Source: Cohnella sp. OV330 (GTDB taxonomy: Bacteria; Bacillota; Bacilli; Paenibacillales; Paenibacillaceae). From it: a stretch of 64,000 nucleotides of DNA. The notes under the pieces are model-generated. The model ran no database searches, was not told the origin of the DNA, and saw nothing but the letters and a program-made list of their open reading frames with translations. Position numbers and translations under genes: made by a program. Numbering within the stretch: the first letter of the stretch is position 1; every line of letters starts with the position of its first letter. Location of the stretch: assembly GCF_900112065.1 (NCBI RefSeq), contig NZ_FOKE01000001.1, forward strand, positions 855,200 through 919,199, read 5' to 3'. Shown piece by piece: positions 41,125 through 49,642 of this stretch.

Positions 41125-42018
41125 ATGTCCGCGGATTCGAAAATAACGGTGGAGCTCGCCTGCGACGCGCAGGCGCAGCTGGGCGAAGGGCCCGTATGGG
41201 ACGCGCGCGGCAACCGTCTGTACTGGGTCGATATTTTGTCGCACTGCGTGCATGTCCATCTTCAAGGGGAGCCGGCTAGCGACGGCCCGATCGAGCTGAC
41301 CCCCTATGTGAGTTCGATCGTGCCCCGGCGCTCGGGCGGATTCGCGCTGACGCTGCAGGACGGCTTCTACGGCTACGATCCGGCGAGCGCCGAGCTGACG
41401 CGGCTCGCGGAGGTCGAAGCGTCCATACCCGGCAACCGGTTCAACGACGGCAAATGCGATCCCGCAGGGCGTTACCTGGCGGGTACGATGTCGATGAACG
41501 ACCAGCACGGCCGCGGCACGCTGTACAGCCTGGACGCCGGCCATGCCGTGCAGCCGCTCGTATCCGGCGTGAGCATCTCGAACGGCTTGGCCTGGTCAGC
41601 CGACGGCGCCACGATGTACTACATCGACACGCCGACGCAGCAGGTAGTCGCCTTCGACTATGACACGGCGTCCTGCGCCGTCGCCAATCGCCGGGTCGCG
41701 GCCGAGATTCCCGAGGACCAGGGCTCGCCCGACGGAATGACCATCGACGCCGAGGGCATGCTGTGGATCGCCCATTGGGGCGGCTGGCAGGTGTCCCGCT
41801 GGAATCCGGCGACCGGGGAAAAGCTGCTGTCCGTGCCGGTGCCCGCCGCGCAGGTGACCTCCTGCGCGTTCGGCGGCGAACAGTTGGACAGGCTGTATAT
41901 TACGACAGCCCGCGTCGGTCTCGGCGAGGCCGAGCTGGCATCGCAGCCGCACGCGGGCGGGCTCTTCTGCGCGGCGGTCGGGGTACGGGGGCTGCCTACG
42001 AATCTGTATGGCGGCTGA
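41125..42018 (+). CDS. SMP-30/gluconolactonase-family sugar lactonase
   Basis: A 297-residue six-bladed beta-propeller lactonase. Metal ligands are visible in GEGPVWD (Glu near 16), NRFNDGKCDP (Asn near 105), SNGLAWS and GSPDGMTID (Asp). The reaction would be hydrolysis of an aldonolactone to the aldonic acid, the step before the dehydratase encoded across the gap. ATG 41125 has GGAGG nine bases upstream. The shared operator argues for co-regulation with the dehydratase operon. Confidence 0.92.
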   Translation: MSADSKITVELACDAQAQLGEGPVWDARGNRLYWVDILSHCVHVHLQGEPASDGPIELTPYVSSIVPRRSGGFALTLQDGFYGYDPASAELTRLAEVEASIPGNRFNDGKCDPAGRYLAGTMSMNDQHGRGTLYSLDAGHAVQPLVSGVSISNGLAWSADGATMYYIDTPTQQVVAFDYDTASCAVANRRVAAEIPEDQGSPDGMTIDAEGMLWIAHWGGWQVSRWNPATGEKLLSVPVPAAQVTSCAFGGEQLDRLYITTARVGLGEAELASQPHAGGLFCAAVGVRGLPTNLYGG

Positions 42019-42137
42019 GCCGGCAGCGGGAGCGACGTATCGGTTGCCGTTCTGGCCGCCGTTATGGCGCCTTTATGGCCGCCTGCACCACACAGTCTGA
42101 GCCGCCGCTCGCCTCGCCATGAGGGGCCGTTCCGCTC

Positions 42138-42797
42138 GCGAGTCGCGCGTATCGTGTAAATGTGCATGATGCAGCAGATGAGCGCCCCCGTCGGCGAGCT
42201 ATCGTGCAAAAATGCATCATGCAGCGCCGGTTTCAGCAAAAACCGCGCTTGCGTAGCGATGTATCCTGCAGATTTGCAAGATAGACGACGAATATGCCAT
42301 CTTTGCGGCTGCCTATCCTGCACTTTTGCGCGGTAGCAGGCTTCGTGCAGCGCTCGCCAACATGCTCAACTCCTTCCAACCGCCGGATGACCGCACTGCT
42401 CAATAACACACATTTGTGGTTGCGTGAAAGGGCCGTGCGTGAGCGCACGTCTTGTTGGCGTGCGCTTGGCCTGTTCGCGAGTCCCGCGTATCGTGTAAAA
42501 GTGCATCATCCAGCAGATGAGCGCCCCCCTCGGCGAGCTATCGTGCAGATGTGCATCATGCAGCGCCGGTTTCAGCGAAAACGGCGCTTGGCGGCGATGT
42601 ATCCTGCACTTTTGCACGATAGACGACGAAGATGCCATCTTTGCGGCTACCTATCCTGCACTTATGCGCGGTAGCAAACCTTCCTGCGCCGCTCGCTAAC
42701 ATTCTTGCACGATAGCTTGGCTCCGTACTCCGCTAGCTAGCGTGCATGCATGATAGTTTGGCTCTGCCCCCCGCCCGCTAGCGTGCTTGCGCGATAC
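42138..42797. repeat. Intergenic array F: dyads TATCSTGCA...TGCA.GATA in a duplicated 220-bp block
   Basis: Dyads begin at 42150, 42200, 42262 and 42314, and again at 42489, 42539, 42600 and 42652. The spacing is 50, 61-62 and 52. The block 42138-42357 recurs at 42477-42697 with only scattered differences, offset 339. Weaker copies follow at about 42701, 42738 and 42779. A good example is CTATCCTGCACTTTTGCACG followed by ATAG. The array fills the 941-bp gap between the lactonase and barrel-glycosidase genes; no gene is supported. Confidence 0.8.
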
Positions 42798-42886
42798 TAT
42801 GACCGGTCCGACGAATCGCCGCCTCCTCTTCCTGCTCGTCGCTGCTATTAGCTGCCCTCTCCACGCTCAAACGCCGATGATCGCGC

Positions 42887-42924
42887 GCCAAGGAGCCGCA
42901 CGGGTGAACGTGCGGCTCCTTGGC
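42887..42924 (-). terminator. Strong hairpin after the barrel-glycosidase gene
   Basis: A perfect 16-bp stem, GCCAAGGAGCCGCACG (42887-42902) with its complement to 42924, around a six-base loop. There is no long T-run, but it lies 36 bases past the stop at 42960 and probably ends or protects that message. Confidence 0.75.
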
Positions 42925-42959
42925 ATAATGCCGGTTACTGACTGACGCAGCGGCCGCTT

Positions 42960-45900
42960 TTAAGGCAAAGCCTCGAGCTTCGGCTCTCCCCAGAAAGCCC
43001 AGTCGTAGCCATAATCGCCTAGCGAGTCGGTGATCAAGGTGATGACGACGGTTTTCCCGGCGTACGCGGAAAGAGAGACGCTGAACGGCGTCCAAGCGCC
43101 GCCCGGCTGCAGGTCATCGGACCAGCGCTCGCTGCCGTTCACGGCCACGCGGAAGCCGACACCCTGCGAATCCTCCGCGCCGTCCTTGATGCCCGCGAAC
43201 CCAGTCAGCTTCGCACCGCCGGCCGGCAGCGTCACGACGTAGTCGATATGCGTCTGCCCGCGCTGCGGCGGATGCGCGTCGAGCCCCTGCTTCGTCACGC
43301 CTAGCACGGCGCCGGTCCCGACTTTGCCGCCGAACGGATCCTGCGGCGGCGCCGTCGTCCCGTCCTCGAACTGCAGGCTCGAATCGAACGGCTGCGCGGA
43401 CAACGACAGCGGGAGCTGCACGGTTCCGCCCGCGCTATAAATCAGATACACTTGATCCGTCGCTGGCGCCGTGATCTTGTAGCGGTTCGCGCCAAGCGAC
43501 GTGTACGTCGCCAGTCCGGACGCCGAAGCCACCGACGCGAGCTGCCGCGGGCTGACGAGCGTCAGGTCCACGCTGCGAGCAGCGCCCGTCTGCGCCAGCG
43601 CAACATGCGGCGCCACCCAGACGGCGGAGTCGTTGTCGACCGTCGTGCCGGGATGCGTCTCCATGCGGATCGTGACTTCCTTGCCTTTGAACGACGACAG
43701 ATCCAGCGCTACCGGCGTCGGCGTCGCGCTATGGCTGAACTGCTCCTTGCTCAGCACCGGCCGCGTGGCGGCGGGCGCCGCCTTTTCCCAGGCATACACT
43801 TTAAACGTCACGCCGTCGCTGCTCGCCACGTTCACCTCCGAGCCGAGCTGGACGCCGGTCTCGAAGGTCGGCGTGCGGTCCGCCGGCAGCGTCACGTCGA
43901 ACTCGAGCCACGTATGGCCGCCCTGCCACACGCCCGAATAAGGCGGATGAGCGAGGATGCGATCGCCCCAGTGCTGCACGGTCCCGCCCTGCGCGAACGA
44001 ATACGAGAATCCGTTCGTCGAGGAGAACGCAGTGGCCGTCTGATGCACGGTACCGTCGGCAAGCTTCTCGCCGGCACGAATCGGCCCGGCATAGTTCATG
44101 AAGTCGACGGCCCCCGGCTGCTGCAAATCCTGCAGGGAGAGCACGGTATGATTCGTATGGACCGCCACCGACTTCATCGCGACGTTTGCGGGCATCCCGT
44201 CGATATGGAAGGCGGCCTGGTCGCGCGGATCGTCATCATAGAGATACGTCTTGTCGGGGTTCAGGCCGAACAGCTTGGTACTGTCATACAGATACCAGCC
44301 CGGTATCCGTCCGGGCAGCGTCACGCTGTCCGAGCCGTACAGGTAGCGCAGCACTTCGACATTGCTACCCGAGCCCCCGGCCCCATAAGCGGTCAGCGTC
44401 TCGCCGTGTGCGTCCCGCTCGTACTTGGCCGACTTCCCGCTCGCCGTCTTGAAGGCGAACAGCGAATTTTCGTTCCATTGGCTGAAGTCGATCTGCGGCT
44501 TGTTGTCCTGGTACCAGCGCGCCTCCGCGAACAGCTGGTCCATGAGCGGCGACGGGTTCGCGACTTGCGCGTAGTTCGGCCGGGTCAGCATCGGAATGGC
44601 GCCGAGCCGGTTCTGGACGACCTTATGCCAAGCGATAAAATAGTCCTCGGTCAACGGATTCGCGTGATCGGGGTGTCCGTAGATGGTCGTATAAGGCGCG
44701 AAGATGGCCGAGCTCGCCGGCACGACCTGGTCGATCTTGCTGTCGTCCCAAGTGCCGGTCTGCGCGAAAATGCCGTACGCATGCCGCTGCGCGAACGACT
44801 CGTACCGGGCCGTAATCTCGTTCAGGCTCTCGCCGCCGAGCGCGACGTTAGCAGGAAGCTGCTCTCTCAGCTCGCGGTGCAGCGCGATGTTGCCCTGCAG
44901 CATATTGCGGCCGTCGATGGCGCCATTGGCATCGTTGTACATGAGGAGCGACTGGTCGAGATGAATGCCGTCCGGATGGAGCGACTGGACGAGCTGCACC
45001 ATTTTGCCGACGAACAACGTCCGCCAAGCCTGCGAAGCCGGATTGATCTGCGCGAACTTGATGTGACTCGAGCCCGCGGTATATTCGGAGAAAACGGGCT
45101 GCAGCGAAAAGGGATCCTTGACCTGGTAGGGCTGCATGGCCGTAAAGGCCGGATTGTTGGGGTCGACGCCGAAGATGTTGACGTACAGCATGACCTTGAA
45201 GCCGAGCGCCTGCGCCGCCTGAATCTTGGCCGCGATATCGGCCTTCGGCGTATAGTCCGGGAAGTCGACGTCGTACGGATCTTCCCGCCAGCCCGGCACG
45301 ACGAGCAGCGTCTGCGACGGCTCCACCTCCTGCGCCAGCGCATTCAGCGTCTGCGCGTCCTCGAGATCCGTCAGCACGGTGAACTGAACGTCCTTGGCCC
45401 ACGCCGGCTGCAGCTTCGACAGCTTGGACAGGTCGAACTTTTTGTCCGCCCACGTCCGGTACAGCGTCGCTCCGTTCACCCAGTCGCCCGTATAGGCCTT
45501 GAGCCGCCAGCCGGTGGACACGGCTTTAGTCACTTGGGCGAACGGCGCAGGCGCGTAAGTCTCCACGCCGACGTAGAAATTGCCGTTCTCGTGCTTCACG
45601 TGCAGCGACTTGAAGAACCGGGCGTCGTCGTCGCCATGGACGAGCATGCCGCCGCCGCTCCCTTGGATGATGAACATCTGCGCTTCCCAGATGTTCGGAT
45701 AATCGAACTGCTGAAAGCCGTAAGCCGCGTCCGGCGATTCGGCCGTCAGCCGGATGCCGCCCAGCACCGGTAGGATCAGGTCGTACGTATCGGGCACGAC
45801 CAGTCCCCACTGGACGCCCGAGATGCCTCCCGTCTGCGTATCGGCGTTCTGGCTGACCGTGAGCGTGCCGTCGTACTTAGTCGCCACGGTCGTCTCGAGC

Positions 45901-46229
45901 TCGGCCAGGCTCTGGCCGCTGCCCCACGTTTGTCCGTAGGTCGTATGTCCCTTCTTGACGGTCGAGGCGGATACCGCCGTGTCGTTCCACAATCCGCTGC
46001 CGCCGCCCAGCGTTCGGTGCCTGATGCCCGCCAGCGCAGTGCCGCTCCCCTTGGCCAGCGTCACCGTGCCGTAGGTGAAATTCAAAGCGCCCGTCGAGGC
46101 GTTCAAGGATACGGCCGGTCCGTCTGCCGCAGCCGGGCCGCCTCCCGCGAGCGCAACTCCCCAAACCATGACGGCGGCAAGCCCCGTCATCATCGTCTTT
46201 CTCCACTTCCCGCGCCAACTCGCGTTCAT
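42960..46229 (-). CDS. Secreted barrel glycosidase-like protein (DUF6259 type) with C-terminal beta-domains
   Basis: A 1089-residue exported protein. Its signal peptide is WRKTMMTGLAAVMVWGVALA, followed by a cleavage region ending in ADG. Residues about 40-290 look like a galactose-mutarotase-type beta-sandwich. From 290 to 620 a (beta/alpha)8 barrel carries DGIHLDQSLLM and GGESLNE, in positions typical of a nucleophile/acid pair. Two carbohydrate-binding-like beta-sandwiches follow (from about 740 and from 960). I associate it with DUF6259 from memory. It is the last gene behind the GH32-like enzyme and the importer, so it probably produces the oligosaccharides taken up. The substrate is unknown. 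Confidence 0.75.
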   Translation of the reverse strand: MNASWRGKWRKTMMTGLAAVMVWGVALAGGGPAAADGPAVSLNASTGALNFTYGTVTLAKGSGTALAGIRHRTLGGGSGLWNDTAVSASTVKKGHTTYGQTWGSGQSLAELETTVATKYDGTLTVSQNADTQTGGISGVQWGLVVPDTYDLILPVLGGIRLTAESPDAAYGFQQFDYPNIWEAQMFIIQGSGGGMLVHGDDDARFFKSLHVKHENGNFYVGVETYAPAPFAQVTKAVSTGWRLKAYTGDWVNGATLYRTWADKKFDLSKLSKLQPAWAKDVQFTVLTDLEDAQTLNALAQEVEPSQTLLVVPGWREDPYDVDFPDYTPKADIAAKIQAAQALGFKVMLYVNIFGVDPNNPAFTAMQPYQVKDPFSLQPVFSEYTAGSSHIKFAQINPASQAWRTLFVGKMVQLVQSLHPDGIHLDQSLLMYNDANGAIDGRNMLQGNIALHRELREQLPANVALGGESLNEITARYESFAQRHAYGIFAQTGTWDDSKIDQVVPASSAIFAPYTTIYGHPDHANPLTEDYFIAWHKVVQNRLGAIPMLTRPNYAQVANPSPLMDQLFAEARWYQDNKPQIDFSQWNENSLFAFKTASGKSAKYERDAHGETLTAYGAGGSGSNVEVLRYLYGSDSVTLPGRIPGWYLYDSTKLFGLNPDKTYLYDDDPRDQAAFHIDGMPANVAMKSVAVHTNHTVLSLQDLQQPGAVDFMNYAGPIRAGEKLADGTVHQTATAFSSTNGFSYSFAQGGTVQHWGDRILAHPPYSGVWQGGHTWLEFDVTLPADRTPTFETGVQLGSEVNVASSDGVTFKVYAWEKAAPAATRPVLSKEQFSHSATPTPVALDLSSFKGKEVTIRMETHPGTTVDNDSAVWVAPHVALAQTGAARSVDLTLVSPRQLASVASASGLATYTSLGANRYKITAPATDQVYLIYSAGGTVQLPLSLSAQPFDSSLQFEDGTTAPPQDPFGGKVGTGAVLGVTKQGLDAHPPQRGQTHIDYVVTLPAGGAKLTGFAGIKDGAEDSQGVGFRVAVNGSERWSDDLQPGGAWTPFSVSLSAYAGKTVVITLITDSLGDYGYDWAFWGEPKLEALP

Positions 46230-46264
46230 CGTCGCATCCCCTTCCGATATTTGCTTTTCGAGCC

Positions 46265-47710
46265 TTACGGTTCAAGCAATACGGTATCGAAGCTTGCGCT
46301 GCCTTCGCTCACGAACAGCCCCCATCCCCCCTCTCGATGGTCGTACAGCCGCGCGCTCATTGCGACCGTGTCGTCCACGTATACCTCGCAAACCGTGCCG
46401 TCGATCACGATGTCGAGCCGGCAGGCGACGCCCGGCGTCAACGCGACCGGACGCTCGAGGCCGACCTCGAAGGGAACGTCTCCTTTTCGCGGCCAGCGGT
46501 CGAACACGAGGCGCTGCCGCCCGGGCTCGAGCCGGATCATGTAGCCCCGGTCGAGCGCATCGTCCGTCCGCAGCAATACGCCGCAGCCGCGCGTGTCCGC
46601 CCCGAAGTTCACGGTCACCGACAGCCTGCATCTGGACGGCAGCGATGACGTAGCGGCAGCCGCGAACGAATCCCGCGCTTCGACGGCAGCCTTGCATGCA
46701 CCTGCAGCCTCGGCGCCTCCGCTTCTCCCGCCGATCTCCCACCTGCCCACGGCCTCGCGCAGCTCAGCATCCGCCCGCCTCGCCATCGCCGCCCGCACCG
46801 TATCCGGCATCCGCACCGTCAGCGAGCCGTCGGCCTGCTGCGCAAGTTCGTGAACGACCAGATTGCCGCCCCACTGCCAGGTCCCTTCGTCGTGCTCGCC
46901 CTCACGCGTCGGGTTCCAGCCGAACGCATAGCGCCGCTCGCCGTCGGTCCACGTCTTGGCCGCGTAGAAGGCGCGATTGTCGAACGTATCGTTCTCCGGC
47001 GCCAGCCAGGGTCCCGCCAGCAACTTACTCATCCGGTAGTGGGTGACGGTGCGGTCCGAGAAAGTGGAATACACGAGATACCACCAGTCCCCCATTTTAA
47101 AGAGATCCGGGCATTCGTGAGTCGTATACAGCGACGGCGCCCAGAACGGCTCGCGCACCTCCCAGCTGCTCAGATCCTTCGAGGCGCACAGCGCGACGCA
47201 GCCCCGCCTCCGGCTCGGTCCCTCCTTGAGCCGCGCGGCCAGCAGCATCCAGTACTCCCCGGCCTCCTCGTTCCAGAAGACGAACGGATCGCGCCAGTCA
47301 TGCTGCTCGTAACGGTCGGCGGGCGCGTAGAAGGCATCCTCCGGAAGCTTGGTCCAGTGAAGCAGATCGGTGCTGGTCGCATGCATGACCGCCTGCTGGA
47401 GCTTGCCTTGGGCGGGATAGTGGAAGTTGTTGCCCGTGTAAAAAATATGATACAGATCGCCGACCTTCAGGATGCAGCCGGTGTAGATGTACAGGTCCTG
47501 CTCCGACTCGCCGCCTCTCGGCAGTACCTCGCCGTATTCGGTATAGTTCACGAAGTCCTTCGTTCCGAGCAGGAACCAGGGCGTCCCTTCGCCGAAGTTT
47601 TCCTTGTCGCGCCAATCCTTCAGATACAGCAGCTTGAACTCGCCGTCCTCGTAGAACGGGATAACGTCCGCCAGCACGCCGTCCGCCGGCCGGTAAAAAA
47701 AGTCGCTCAT
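46265..47710 (-). CDS. GH32-like glycosidase (five-bladed propeller plus beta-sandwich), cytosolic
   Basis: A 481-residue enzyme without a signal peptide. The propeller (1-310) has the RDP motif in DWRDPFVFW and the acid/base motif in HECPDLF, both diagnostic of clan GH-J. The first-strand nucleophile motif is PADGVLADVIPFY instead of the usual WMNDPNG. Residues 330-480 are the C-terminal beta-sandwich of GH32 (GCGVLLRTDDALDRGYMIRL; IVIDGTVCEVYVDD). The start codon at 47710 abuts the permease stop (TAA-ATG). It probably acts on the imported oligosaccharide, perhaps a fructoside, but the altered first motif makes this uncertain. Confidence 0.82.
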   Translation of the reverse strand: MSDFFYRPADGVLADVIPFYEDGEFKLLYLKDWRDKENFGEGTPWFLLGTKDFVNYTEYGEVLPRGGESEQDLYIYTGCILKVGDLYHIFYTGNNFHYPAQGKLQQAVMHATSTDLLHWTKLPEDAFYAPADRYEQHDWRDPFVFWNEEAGEYWMLLAARLKEGPSRRRGCVALCASKDLSSWEVREPFWAPSLYTTHECPDLFKMGDWWYLVYSTFSDRTVTHYRMSKLLAGPWLAPENDTFDNRAFYAAKTWTDGERRYAFGWNPTREGEHDEGTWQWGGNLVVHELAQQADGSLTVRMPDTVRAAMARRADAELREAVGRWEIGGRSGGAEAAGACKAAVEARDSFAAAATSSLPSRCRLSVTVNFGADTRGCGVLLRTDDALDRGYMIRLEPGRQRLVFDRWPRKGDVPFEVGLERPVALTPGVACRLDIVIDGTVCEVYVDDTVAMSARLYDHREGGWGLFVSEGSASFDTVLLEP

Positions 47711-48592
47711 TTACTCCTTCACGCTCCCCAGCACGATGCCTTTGACAAAGTATTTTTGCAAAAACGGATAAGCCAGCAGGATCGGCAGCGCGCCGACGAT
47801 GATCTGCGCCGCCTTGGAGGTACGGGTCGAGATCGCCGACAGCTTGTATAGGTCTTCCTGCTTCACGTGCGAAAAGTCGAAATTGATGATGATCGTCTGC
47901 AAATAGGAGGACAGCGGATAGTGCTCCGGCTTGTTCATCAGGATCAGGCCGTCGAACCAGGCGTTCCAGTGCCCGACGATCGTGAACAGGCCAACGGTGG
48001 CCAGGCCCGGCAGCGACAGCGGGACGTAGATCGTCCAGAGCGTGCGCAAATGGCCGGCGCCGTCGATGAAGCACGACTCCTCCAGCTCCTTGGGCAGCCC
48101 CCGGAAGAAGTTCAGCAGCAGGATGACGTTGAACACGGGGACCGCGCCGGGAATGACTAGCGCCCACACCGAATCGAGCAGGCCCGTATACTTGATCGTC
48201 ATGTACCAGGGGACAAGTCCGCCTGCGAAAAGAATCGTGAAGACGAAGATCCAGACGTAAAACGTGCGCATCCGAAACGTCCGTACATCCTTGGACAGCG
48301 GATACGCGATCATGATCGTCAGCAGCATGTTGATGGCGGTGCCCAGCAGCACGCGCTCGAGCGTAATGACGAAGGAGCGCATGAATTCGGGCCTGCTGAT
48401 GATAAAGTCGTACGACTTGAGCGTAAAATCGACCGGCCAGAACGTGACCTGCCCGGCGGCGACCGCCGCGCTCTCGCTGAACGACACCGCGAGGACATGG
48501 ATGAGCGGCAGGAAGCAAAGGATGGCCAGCAAGCTTAAAAATGCGGCATTCAGGACGAGAAACGCGCGTCTGGCCGGGGAGATGTGATGCAA
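47711..48592 (-). CDS. Sugar ABC transporter permease, YtcP/LplC type
   Basis: A 293-residue membrane channel subunit with six helices. The EAA loop reads ELEESCFIDGAGHLRTLW, then VPLSLPGL, near residues 180-210. It ends at the GH32-like start without a gap. It is 18 bases after the first permease. This permease class works with the very long binding proteins encoded upstream. The ATPase is not encoded in the window. Confidence 0.93.
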   Translation of the reverse strand: MHHISPARRAFLVLNAAFLSLLAILCFLPLIHVLAVSFSESAAVAAGQVTFWPVDFTLKSYDFIISRPEFMRSFVITLERVLLGTAINMLLTIMIAYPLSKDVRTFRMRTFYVWIFVFTILFAGGLVPWYMTIKYTGLLDSVWALVIPGAVPVFNVILLLNFFRGLPKELEESCFIDGAGHLRTLWTIYVPLSLPGLATVGLFTIVGHWNAWFDGLILMNKPEHYPLSSYLQTIIINFDFSHVKQEDLYKLSAISTRTSKAAQIIVGALPILLAYPFLQKYFVKGIVLGSVKE

Positions 48593-48610
48593 GCGGGATC
48601 TCTCCTCTCT

Positions 48611-49522
48611 CTAGAAAATGCGATAGTTCGCCAGCCGGTAGGCCAGCCAATAGGAGACCGATATGAGCAGGAAGGACACGACGGACTTGAACAGGCCGAC
48701 GGCCGTCGCCACGCCGTACTGCGCGTCGTTGAACGCGATCCGGTAGATCATCGTGTCGAGGATGTCCCCGCTCTCGTACACGAGCGGATTGGCCAGGTTG
48801 AACACCTGGTCGAAGCCGGCATTCAGCACGTTGCCGAGGCTCAGCGTCACCATGAGCACGATGATCGGCATCATGCCGGGCAGCGTGATATGGCGCGTCT
48901 GTTTCCAGCGCCCGGCTCCGTCCATGACCGCCGCCTCGTACAGCGTCGGATTCACGCTCGTGATCGCGGCCAGATAGACGATCGTGCTGAAGCCGAACTC
49001 CTTCCAGACGTCGGAAAGGATCAGCACCGCCGGGAACCAGCGATTGTCCGCCAGGAAAAAGATCGGTTCGATGCCGAGCTTGCCCAGCATGGCGTTCACG
49101 ATGCCCTCGGACGGCGACAGCAGATCGATGAGAATGCCGCCCAGGATGACCCAGGATAGAAAATGGGGCAGATAGATCAGCGTCTGCACGCCGCGCTTGA
49201 TGAACGAGCGGGTCACCTCGTTCAGCAGCAGCGCGATGACGATGGGGACGAAGAGCCCCGCGATAATTTTCATGCAGGCGATAAACAGCGTGTTCCAGAT
49301 GACCTGTCCGGTGTTCGGCATATCCAGCACGAACTTGAAGTTGTCCAGTCCGATCCACGGCGATCCGAACCAGCCGCTGAAGATCGTGAACTTCTGGAAC
49401 GCGATCACGACGCCGAGCATCGGAACGTAACTGTATACGAGCACCAGAATGAGGCCGGGCAGGAGCAGCAGGTGCAAAGGCAATTCCCTCATCCATTTTG
49501 CCGCTTTCATTTCGTACTTCAC
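48611..49522 (-). CDS. Sugar ABC transporter permease, LplB type
   Basis: A 303-residue subunit that begins with a charged stretch (AAKWMRELPLHLLLLPGLILV), the usual LplB opening. The EAA loop is LYEAAVMDGAGRWKQTRHIT, then LPGMMPI. The likely start is GTG 49522, with GGGA about eight bases upstream; ATG 49510 is the alternative. It is preceded by a 120-base gap that contains a near-perfect hairpin after the binding-protein gene. Confidence 0.92.
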   Translation of the reverse strand: MKYEMKAAKWMRELPLHLLLLPGLILVLVYSYVPMLGVVIAFQKFTIFSGWFGSPWIGLDNFKFVLDMPNTGQVIWNTLFIACMKIIAGLFVPIVIALLLNEVTRSFIKRGVQTLIYLPHFLSWVILGGILIDLLSPSEGIVNAMLGKLGIEPIFFLADNRWFPAVLILSDVWKEFGFSTIVYLAAITSVNPTLYEAAVMDGAGRWKQTRHITLPGMMPIIVLMVTLSLGNVLNAGFDQVFNLANPLVYESGDILDTMIYRIAFNDAQYGVATAVGLFKSVVSFLLISVSYWLAYRLANYRIF

Positions 49523-49574
49523 CGCCTTTTTCCCTAATCTCCGCTTTCGGACGCCGATTCAAGGCATGACGGAA

Positions 49575-49607
49575 GAAGGGGAGAATGGTCAGGACCGTCT
49601 CCCCTTC
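49575..49607. other. Hairpin between binding-protein and permease genes
   Basis: GAAGGGGAGA (49575-49584) pairs with TCTCCCCTTC (49598-49607), with an inner GGTC/GACC stem and no T-run. Like the hairpin and repeats at 1734-1808, it sits between a binding-protein gene and its permeases. It probably raises the binding-protein to permease ratio (inference). Confidence 0.7.
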
Positions 49608-49642
49608 GCCTATCTATGCTTCGAGCGTCCGTGCGTTCGTTT

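Noticed and set aside
43452..45773. Open frame of about 770 codons opposite the barrel-glycosidase gene
   Set aside because: Antisense shadow with no family resemblance.
47298..49562. Open frame of about 750 codons spanning both permease genes in another minus-strand frame
   Set aside because: Runs across two well-supported permease genes out of frame and has an arginine-rich composition.
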